64,000 nucleotides of DNA from Anabaena sp. UHCC 0204 (GTDB taxonomy: Bacteria > Cyanobacteriota > Cyanobacteriia > Cyanobacteriales > Nostocaceae). Position 1 is the first letter of the stretch; each line of letters opens with the position of its first letter. A program made the translations under genes and the position numbers. The DNA lies in the NCBI RefSeq assembly GCF_009711975.1, contig NZ_VIKW01000081.1, forward strand, positions 1 through 64,000, read 5' to 3'. Of this stretch, positions 57,882 through 64,000 are shown in pieces. The notes below the pieces were generated by a model. It made no database searches. It was not told where the DNA came from and worked only from the letters and a program-made list of their open reading frames with translations.

Positions 57882-59972
57882 TTATAAACTAGAAGTTAAA
57901 CCCACCCGGAAAGTAAAACCAGGGCTATAGATACGATTAACTCGTTCATATTGTTCACCGAGAATATTTTCTAAGTAAAAAGTTAGCCCCAAATTTTTAT
58001 TTACAGGAATCCGTCCACTAAAATCTAAATTGAAGAAAGACGGCGCAAAATCTGTACTTCTTTCTCCCGGTATATTTCTACTAAAAATAGAACGACGAGA
58101 ACCACTATTATAAGTAGCATATAAATTAGCTTGCCATCCATTATTTTGATATCCAATACCAGTTTGTAGTAAAGAGTAAGGAATTAAGCCTAACTGTAAT
58201 CCTTTTTCTGTACCAGTTTTGATTTGAGCATCTGTATAAGTGTAGTTGAGAAAAGTTGACCACTCACGGGCAATTTTTAATTGCAATGCTGCTTCTAAAC
58301 CATTAGTATCTACTAAACCAATATTTTCCCATTTACCATTAATTACTCCCAAACGATTATCTAAACTATTCCCAAAATAAGTAAATTGTCCTAATAGATT
58401 TTGTGACAATTTAACATCTACTCCCGCAGTCCAAGTTGAACCTGTTTCTGGTTTTAAATCGGGGTTAGGATTCCAATTATGAACTGTGTCAAAAACATAT
58501 AATTGATCTAAACCAGGATTACGCTGCGCCCCCGCCCAACTTCCACGTACTGCGACGGCTGGATTAACAGCATAACGTAAACCAAAACTAGGATTAAAAT
58601 AACTCCCAAATTGACTATCAAAGTTTTGTCTTACTCCTAAATCTGCTTGCAAAGCATCGTTAATTTTCCAAGTATTGACAGCAAATAAAGCTGTATTAAA
58701 TACACTTCTATCTTCTTTTTCATTTTTAGCAATTAGGCTAGGATTTGTACTCAAAACATCACCAATTAAATCGGTATTTTTTAAATCTAACCCCCAGCGT
58801 AATTGATTATTAGGGGTCATTTTCCATTCATGATCTATCCGAGTTTTGAATTGTTGGGTATCTAAAACTCCGGTTCGGTAAAATGTTGCGCCTGTTGGAC
58901 CGTATGTACTAAAATAATCGCGGTTGTAACCCAATGTAGTTGTTAAGTTGGAATTTTCTCCTTTACCGAGTCGAGTTTTCCAAGATAAACCAATATTCAA
59001 ACCATCATGATCTAATCTATCTCGTTGTAAAGGAAAACCAAAATAAATTAAACCCCGCCGACTGCTGAGTGCAGTTACATCTAAATTCAAAGAGTTTTTA
59101 GGATCTAAATCTACACCTATACTCCCAAAATAAGTGCTAGTAGCTGTATCTGCATTAGATAAAAATCCCTGAGAATCACGATTTGCTGCACCTACAGGTA
59201 CACTATACCGATTATCTATAAAAAATCTTTCAAAGCTAAAGTTGTATTTTACATTATTAGCTGAACCACCATAAGTTATCTGTTGATTATTTAAATTCAA
59301 TGAGCCAAATTCTGCACTAGCATTTAATTTTGGTTTACCATAACCTGCTTTGGTAATGATATTAACAACCCCTCCAAATGCTGAAGAACCATATAAAGAA
59401 GAAGCTGTACCGCTATATAATTCGACTCGTTCTATCGCCTCGATAGGAATACTGTTTAAATCAGTTCCACCGTGATAAGTGCTAATATTAGTATTAATTG
59501 GTCTACCATTAATCAAAAATACAGATTGATTAATTGATGCACCACGATAATATGTACCTGTGTGAATATCTGCACCATGTCCGACATCATTAATAGCAAA
59601 ACCGGGCATTCTTTTTAAAACATCTGCAACGCTGGTTGCACCCTGTTTTTGAATTTCTTCTTGTTCAATGACATAAGTGGGAGTAGATTCGGGGAGAATG
59701 TCTTTTTCGCCAATCACTTCTATAGAAATATCTGCATCATCTGCATCATTTACAGGAGTTATATCTTCCTCTAATTCAGGTTCTTGCTCAACTTCATTTT
59801 CTGCTGGTTGTTGAGTTAATAATTCAGCATTTGTGGCGGGTAATTCAATTTCTTTTAAATTAAGAATATCTGAATTTACTGAATTTTTATCATGTTCATT
59901 TTCAGCAGCCAAGACAGGAAATGCTACCAGTAAACCTAGTAAAGACACTGGTAATAAAAAAATTTTATTCAT
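57882..59972 (-). CDS. TonB-dependent outer-membrane receptor
   Basis: A 696-residue outer-membrane protein importing an unknown ligand (siderophore, cobalamin or similar). After a signal peptide (FLLPVSLLGLLVAFPVLAAEN) there is an acidic linker of about 70 residues, the plug domain (ESTPTYVIEQEEIQKQGATS, VADVLKRMPGF, SASLYGSSAFGGVVNIITK) and a 22-strand barrel ending in a C-terminal aromatic strand (YSPGFTFRVGLTSSL). An upstream in-frame ATG adds 11 residues; the start at 59972 gives the better signal peptide. No iron or cobalamin genes flank it. Confidence 0.87.
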   Translation of the reverse strand: MNKIFLLPVSLLGLLVAFPVLAAENEHDKNSVNSDILNLKEIELPATNAELLTQQPAENEVEQEPELEEDITPVNDADDADISIEVIGEKDILPESTPTYVIEQEEIQKQGATSVADVLKRMPGFAINDVGHGADIHTGTYYRGASINQSVFLINGRPINTNISTYHGGTDLNSIPIEAIERVELYSGTASSLYGSSAFGGVVNIITKAGYGKPKLNASAEFGSLNLNNQQITYGGSANNVKYNFSFERFFIDNRYSVPVGAANRDSQGFLSNADTATSTYFGSIGVDLDPKNSLNLDVTALSSRRGLIYFGFPLQRDRLDHDGLNIGLSWKTRLGKGENSNLTTTLGYNRDYFSTYGPTGATFYRTGVLDTQQFKTRIDHEWKMTPNNQLRWGLDLKNTDLIGDVLSTNPSLIAKNEKEDRSVFNTALFAVNTWKINDALQADLGVRQNFDSQFGSYFNPSFGLRYAVNPAVAVRGSWAGAQRNPGLDQLYVFDTVHNWNPNPDLKPETGSTWTAGVDVKLSQNLLGQFTYFGNSLDNRLGVINGKWENIGLVDTNGLEAALQLKIAREWSTFLNYTYTDAQIKTGTEKGLQLGLIPYSLLQTGIGYQNNGWQANLYATYNSGSRRSIFSRNIPGERSTDFAPSFFNLDFSGRIPVNKNLGLTFYLENILGEQYERVNRIYSPGFTFRVGLTSSL

Positions 59973-60251
59973 CTTTCTGAACTCACACCCGGTAAAAACA
60001 ATCACTTATTGGGATTTTCCCTATTAATAGCAATAGTGTCAAAAGACAGGCTGTCATAGTTAAATTAATCAAGGATTAGATACCGGATTTTTTGTATTTA
60101 CTAAATAAGTAATTCAAGTAGGTGGGGGGAAATTTTATAACTATGTCATTGCGAATATAACGTAGTGAAATATAGCAATTGCAAGGGTTTTGAGGTTTTT
60201 ACATTTCGTTACATAGTTCGGTTGATTTCAGCCAACCTACTTATGAAAATA

Positions 60252-61181
60252 TTAAAGAGAAGCAATTTCCCAGACTGATGAGATTTCTTTTTGAACACGT
60301 TTTAATAAATCTAAGGTTCTTTGATAAGCAAGTATTTGTTTTTGCTGTCCAAAATATACCGATGCTTTTTGGAAATCAGATATGGCTATTTGGTAGTATC
60401 CTAAGTTATAGTTTGCTACTCCCCGGTTCACATAAGCCTGAGCATTACTAGGATTTAGCCTAATCACTTGGGAAAAATCACGCTTTGCACAAAAATTATC
60501 CCCATTCCTTCCACAAATGCAACCCCGGTTAAAATATGCTCTATCATCATCAGGATTAAAATGAATGGCAAAATGAAAATCATTCATAGCTGCTTCCATA
60601 TTTTGCAACTCAAAATGCGCTAAACCTCGGTCATTATGTATATCTGCTAATCGTAAAGTATTAGTTGAAGGAACTTTAGTTAATGCGAGATTATAATCAA
60701 TTATAGCTTGGGAATAATTACCGTCTCCAGCTAAGGCTATACCCCGGTTATAGTAAGCACGGAAATTATCGGGTTTGAGAGCAATTACTTGATTATAATC
60801 GGCAATAGCATCTAAGTAATTTCCCTGTCTATATTGTGCTATTCCTCGGTTGAGATAAGCCTCTGTATTATCAGGTGCTAAATTTAGTGCTTGAGTGCAA
60901 TCAGCGATCGCTTGATGGTAATCTTGAATTTGTAAATATGCTAAACAGCGATTACTATAAGCTGCACTCCAGTCACTTTGCATTTGAATAGCCAAACTAA
61001 AATTTTCAATTGCTTTTTGGTAACTTTTTTGGTGCATTTGCTTTACACCCAACTGAAAAAAGTCACTGACTGTAACTTGAGTTTCCGCAAGCAATGATGA
61101 GTTTACACTTGGGTCTAAAAAAGCGCAAACAAAAGCTATGATGAAACTGATGATTAATCGCCAGAAATAAGTCATAAACAT
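60252..61181 (-). CDS. Secreted TPR-repeat protein
   Basis: A 309-residue protein with an N-terminal hydrophobic segment (FWRLIISFIIAFVCAFL) that is a signal peptide or anchor, followed by about six to seven TPR units (AYSNRCLAYLQIQDYHQAIAD, AYLNRGIAQYRQGNYLDAIAD, and so on). TPR proteins mediate protein assembly; the partner is unknown. Two ATGs (61181, 61175) are possible; AAGAGA precedes the first. petJ is the next gene upstream on the same strand, 83 bp away. Confidence 0.8.
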   Translation of the reverse strand: MFMTYFWRLIISFIIAFVCAFLDPSVNSSLLAETQVTVSDFFQLGVKQMHQKSYQKAIENFSLAIQMQSDWSAAYSNRCLAYLQIQDYHQAIADCTQALNLAPDNTEAYLNRGIAQYRQGNYLDAIADYNQVIALKPDNFRAYYNRGIALAGDGNYSQAIIDYNLALTKVPSTNTLRLADIHNDRGLAHFELQNMEAAMNDFHFAIHFNPDDDRAYFNRGCICGRNGDNFCAKRDFSQVIRLNPSNAQAYVNRGVANYNLGYYQIAISDFQKASVYFGQQKQILAYQRTLDLLKRVQKEISSVWEIASL

Positions 61182-61264
61182 CTCTTTTGATCATTTCAGC
61201 AGTATAAATACTTGGCGGGACAAAAAGCCCCGCACATAGTTAAGTCATCAAATTAGATGTAAAC

Positions 61265-61603
61265 TTACTTCTTCCAGTCTTTATCAGCTTGTTCTAGTAC
61301 ATAAGCAGCTACATCTTCAGCCTGGGATAATTTTAAACGGCCTTGAAAAGCAGGCATAGCATTTTTACCATTAGTAACTTGGGCAATAATAGCTTCTGCT
61401 GAGTACATACCGTATTTTTCCAAATCTGCTTTTTTCAGGCTTTTGGCAGCATTAACTAAATTTCTGCCACCCGCATGACAAGAAGCACAATTAGCACTAA
61501 ATATTTTAGCTCCACTGGCTGCGTCTGCGGCCAAAGCGGGACTACTGAAGGCAAAGGTGAAGATAGCTACGCTTAACAGTAATACTGAGATAATTCTTTT
61601 CAT
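61265..61603 (-). CDS. petJ: Cytochrome c6
   Basis: A 112-residue thylakoid-lumen electron carrier between the cytochrome b6f complex and photosystem I. It has a Sec signal peptide cleaved after SSPALA, the heme motif CASCH, the axial Met in [11 protein letters not shown] and the C-terminal helix [11 protein letters not shown]. Length is normal. In many cyanobacteria it is induced by copper shortage in place of plastocyanin. The TPR gene follows downstream. Confidence 0.95.
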   Translation of the reverse strand: MKRIISVLLLSVAIFTFAFSSPALAADAASGAKIFSANCASCHAGGRNLVNAAKSLKKADLEKYGMYSAEAIIAQVTNGKNAMPAFQGRLKLSQAEDVAAYVLEQADKDWKK

Positions 61604-62109
61604 CTGGTGTTCTCTCTACAACAATTGTGGAAACTGTGCAAATATCCTTTCTAATTCTGATTTGATCTGGTAGGATTAGTCAAACGACAGGCTGTAAAAC
61701 TTGGCTTGAATACTCAATTATTCAAGGTCAATTGATTGTGATACAAAGGATCGAGGAAAAATATAAAATTAATATGATCCAATCTTGTGGCATGGGCATA
61801 CTATGGCTAACGCCACTCTATGCTATCGACAAGCTCAGTACAAGTCCTGCCTGTCCTTGTATTATTGTTCAATAATAATAATATTAGCTAAAACACACAG
61901 ATAATATTTTTTGTCAAGCGGTAAGTCCTGGTTAATCGTGAACACAAGTAAGGTTGTAAATTGATACTGTGTACGTAAATTATTATATAAATCTAAAGAC
62001 GATTGTAATAAGCAAGCTATTAATGTTTAAAGCTAATTCTTAATAAATATTTAGAAAATATTTAGAAAATAATGCAACAAGAAAGAACAAATATATGGTA
62101 TAAATTTCT
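61604..62109. other. Spacer between petJ and the halogenase-like gene
   Basis: No gene is supported. It must hold divergent promoters for petJ and the halogenase-like gene. The half nearest 62109 is very AT-rich, with short repeats of ATATTTAGAAA (62047-62068). No regulator site could be named. Confidence 0.45.
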
Positions 62110-62907
62110 ATGTATATTTACTCACATGGTGAAATGACAAATTTTACAAAAGTGAACGTCTGGGAAGAAGAAATTCAACAAAATATTGCTAATAATTTCT
62201 CCGAATCATCTTTAACATTTCTCTCTCACCAGTTTAAGCGTGATGGGTTTCTTAAAGTTCCTCAAATCATGCCTCTCCAGATCCGTCAAGAAATGAAACA
62301 AGAGGCTCTAAGATTGTTAGAATTGCACTCTGAACGACGTGATTTAAAACTAGCAACAACGGGAAATACTCCCAGAAATATGAGTGTAGTAACCAGCGAA
62401 AACATTGCTGAAAGCAGTGAATTTGTTAATACTATCTATAGATCCGAAGCACTGAAAAATATACTAGAAAAATTGGCTGGTGAACCTTTCTTAGCTTGTC
62501 CATCAAAAGATGAAGAATTTTTGATTACCAGACATGAAAAAAGCGGAGATACCCACGGTTGGCACTGGGGAGATTATCGTTATGCGCTAATTTGGATTTT
62601 AGAAACTCCACCTATCGAACATGGTGGAATGTTGCAATGTGTTCCTCATACCAGTTGGGATAAAACTAATCCAAGAATTCATGAGTATCTGTGTGAGAAT
62701 CCTATCAGCACCTATGGTTTTGTTACTAGTGACATTTACTTGTTGAAGTCAGATACAACTCTTCATCGAACAGTTCCCTTAAATCGTGATTCTACACGCA
62801 TTATGCTCAATATGACTTGGGGATGTCTTGATGATCAGAAAAGAAATCTCAATGAGAATGATCGTTGGTGGGCAGAGAAAGAAGTAGTAGCTGGTAATTA
62901 CAGCTAA
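62110..62907 (+). CDS. Fe(II)/2-oxoglutarate enzyme, BesD/HalD-type halogenase candidate
   Basis: A 265-residue cytoplasmic enzyme with the double-stranded beta-helix fold. The metal site reads THGWHWGDY: His152-Trp-Gly154, where hydroxylases of the same fold have His-x-Asp. The distal ligand is His219 (TTLHRTVPL), followed 11 residues later by Arg230, which would bind 2-oxoglutarate. A Gly in place of the carboxylate is the mark of radical halogenases (WelO5, BesD), leaving room for chloride. The overall sequence resembles the free-lysine halogenases of the BesD family. The substrate is not proven. Met1 at 62110 has no good ribosome-binding site; Met9 (62134) is an alternative. The next gene is a BesC-like oxidase 127 bp downstream. 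Confidence 0.75.
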   Translation: MYIYSHGEMTNFTKVNVWEEEIQQNIANNFSESSLTFLSHQFKRDGFLKVPQIMPLQIRQEMKQEALRLLELHSERRDLKLATTGNTPRNMSVVTSENIAESSEFVNTIYRSEALKNILEKLAGEPFLACPSKDEEFLITRHEKSGDTHGWHWGDYRYALIWILETPPIEHGGMLQCVPHTSWDKTNPRIHEYLCENPISTYGFVTSDIYLLKSDTTLHRTVPLNRDSTRIMLNMTWGCLDDQKRNLNENDRWWAEKEVVAGNYS

Positions 62908-63034
62908 ATTTTAGCTGTGTCAGCATGAGATTTGATATTTTTTAAACATCACCTGTCAAAATGTTAGAAAATTGCCAAAAAGCAATGCAAACATCTTCTC
63001 AAAAATGTAATCTATCTGTGTAGGAGAACCGAAA

Positions 63035-63778
63035 ATGACAGCTTTACAAGTACAAGAATTTGAGAAAATCCAAGATCCAAATGTTCGTCAACGCTTAGAT
63101 GTTGATGGCCCAGAGATCAAAGACTATTTGAACGGGAAGATGGAGTATATTCTCAATCACCGCGCAGTCCAACATCCTCTGCTCAATTACTATCGCAAAA
63201 ACGCATTTACTAAAGAACAAGAAAAGAAATTCTACCTGGAAACTTGGTATTACTTTAAAAACGAACCTTTCTATATTACGAGTATGGCAGTAAATACTCG
63301 TGATTATAAAGTATTGAAGGAAATTATCCTCAATGTTTATGATGAAGTGGCTGGAAAAGTAACCCATGAAACTTTGTTTCGTGAACAACTGAATGCTATG
63401 GGGATTACTGATGAAGAAATTGCTAATCATCAATGTTTGCCTAGCACTACAGCTATTAATAAAGGTGCAGAAAAACTTTATTGTGAACCCCCAATTGAAA
63501 GAAACTTAGGGGCGTTCTATGCTGATGAAACTATGTCAGCAGTATTGTCAACTCAATTCAATGATGCCTTGCTGAATCAAGGATATGACAAGAACGTGAG
63601 AAAGCATTGGATAATGCACGTAAATGTAGAAATTAGCCATAGCAATAATGCTTTTAATGCGATCGCACCCTATTTGGTTAATCAAGAGGGACGAGACTTA
63701 TTTGAAGAAGGCATCAATACATATCTACAACTATTGGAAACCTATTGGGACGGCGTTGATGCCATTGTCAGAGGATAA
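63035..63778 (+). CDS. Heme-oxygenase-like diiron oxidase, BesC-like
   Basis: A 247-residue helical enzyme of the heme-oxygenase-like diiron oxidase (HDO) superfamily. All six expected iron ligands appear with the right spacing: Glu104 and His111 (DEVAGKVTHET), Glu165 (YADETMS), and His195, Glu199, His202 (MHVNVEISH). BesC, in the Streptomyces beta-ethynylserine pathway, uses this fold to cleave 4-chlorolysine to an alkene amino acid, directly after the halogenase BesD. The pairing here with a His-x-Gly enzyme is therefore suggestive. Other HDO activities (UndA-type decarboxylation, N-oxygenation, CADD-type chemistry) remain possible. AGGAG lies 9 bp before the ATG. Confidence 0.8.
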   Translation: MTALQVQEFEKIQDPNVRQRLDVDGPEIKDYLNGKMEYILNHRAVQHPLLNYYRKNAFTKEQEKKFYLETWYYFKNEPFYITSMAVNTRDYKVLKEIILNVYDEVAGKVTHETLFREQLNAMGITDEEIANHQCLPSTTAINKGAEKLYCEPPIERNLGAFYADETMSAVLSTQFNDALLNQGYDKNVRKHWIMHVNVEISHSNNAFNAIAPYLVNQEGRDLFEEGINTYLQLLETYWDGVDAIVRG

Positions 63779-63781
63779 AAA

Positions 63782-63886
63782 ACTAGTACCGCACGGCGTA
63801 AATAAACCAACCATTCTTAATCGCCAAAAAGCTTGCTGAATATTACTTTTGACTTTTGACTTCCGCCTTGCGATACTAGTACCGCA
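63782..63886. repeat. 12-bp direct repeat after the HDO gene
   Basis: ACTAGTACCGCA occurs at 63782-63793 and 63875-63886. The stretch between them has no gene and includes a short TTTTGACTT repeat. Confidence 0.6.
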
Positions 63887-63989
63887 GTGTGGAATTGATA
63901 ATTAAAAATTAAGAAAGCAGATTCTACAAGCTTTTGGTGAAATTTTTAATAGTTGGTTAACGAAGGAAATAAATTTTTTAAACTAATGC

Positions 63990-63996
63990 AGGAGAG
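63990..63996 (+). promoter_or_regulatory. Likely ribosome-binding site of the next gene
   Basis: AGGAGAG followed by ATAA at the window edge. An ATG within the next few bases outside the window would start the third gene of the halogenase/HDO locus. Confidence 0.4.
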
Positions 63997-64000
63997 ATAA

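Noticed and set aside
59973-60251. Fur box or cobalamin riboswitch upstream of the TonB-dependent receptor
   Set aside because: No 19-bp Fur-like palindrome and no conserved B12-box words could be found, so the ligand remains open.
62110-62907. Annotation as a phytanoyl-CoA or proline hydroxylase
   Set aside because: Those enzymes need His-x-Asp/Glu; this protein has His-x-Gly. A hydroxylase using another ligand cannot be fully excluded, so the halogenase call is kept as a candidate.
63095-63433. Minus-strand frame of 112 codons opposite the HDO gene
   Set aside because: It is fully antisense to a gene with all catalytic residues in place and has no ribosome-binding site.

Overview
The window comes from a filamentous, heterocyst-type cyanobacterium (order Nostocales is the best fit). 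The evidence is the photosystem I gene psaD beside trpE, cytochrome c6 (petJ), a CyaC-type adenylate cyclase, a PatA-type response regulator, cyanobacteria-specific families (DUF3038/DUF4335, GUN4), many copies of the HIP1 octamer gcgatcgc, and intergenic arrays of short heptamer repeats. The DNA looks AT-rich, with long AT-rich spacers. Genus and species cannot be fixed from the sequence alone.

Layout. 1-4150: an IS66-like element has cut a helicase gene, of which only the C-terminal part remains; a Phd/YefM-ParE toxin-antitoxin pair follows. 4199-6823: a NACHT NTPase with a C-terminal GUN4 domain. 6943-12522: housekeeping genes on the minus strand (trpE, psaD, small unknown proteins, a DppB-type permease, apt). 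12818-14917: the DUF3038-DUF4335 pair. 15019-18586: a penicillin-binding protein with an FHA domain, then lspA and bioY. 18819-22865: a three-repeat Pho box followed by pstS-pstC-pstA-pstB. 22880-27828: tRNA-Gly(UCC), a TonB-like protein with a 15-bp tandem repeat, and cyaC. 27829-28857: non-coding, with what looks like a detached IS200/IS605 right end. 28858-32280: a GNAT acetyltransferase, an unknown protein, hisC and a YqiA-like hydrolase. 32562-41939: a secreted protein, a very large alpha-2-macroglobulin-like lipoprotein that has lost the thioester, and a divergent PBP1C. 42042-47855: small genes around a 1457-residue nuclease-STAND protein resembling Avs antiviral sensors. 47995-54232: msrB, a FAD-Rieske oxidoreductase, an acyl-CoA-dehydrogenase-like flavoprotein, a class II glutamine amidotransferase and a PatA-type regulator. 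54859-59972: sulfate uptake genes sbpA-cysT-cysW without a cysA, then a TonB-dependent receptor. 60252-61603: a TPR protein and petJ. 62110-63778: a two-gene start of what looks like a biosynthetic locus.

The most striking content is that last pair. The first protein is an Fe(II)/2-oxoglutarate enzyme whose metal site reads His-x-Gly, the signature of radical halogenases such as BesD and WelO5. The second is a heme-oxygenase-like diiron enzyme with all six expected metal ligands, as in BesC. BesD and BesC act in sequence on lysine in Streptomyces, so a related chlorinated or alkene amino-acid pathway is plausible here. A ribosome-binding-site-like sequence at the very end suggests the locus continues outside the window.

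The second theme is defence: two separate STAND NTPases (one with an N-terminal nuclease, one with a GUN4 tail), a toxin-antitoxin pair and a broken helicase. The rest is nutrient uptake (phosphate, sulfate, biotin), cell-wall synthesis and signalling. Family assignments come from motif recognition only; no database search was possible.
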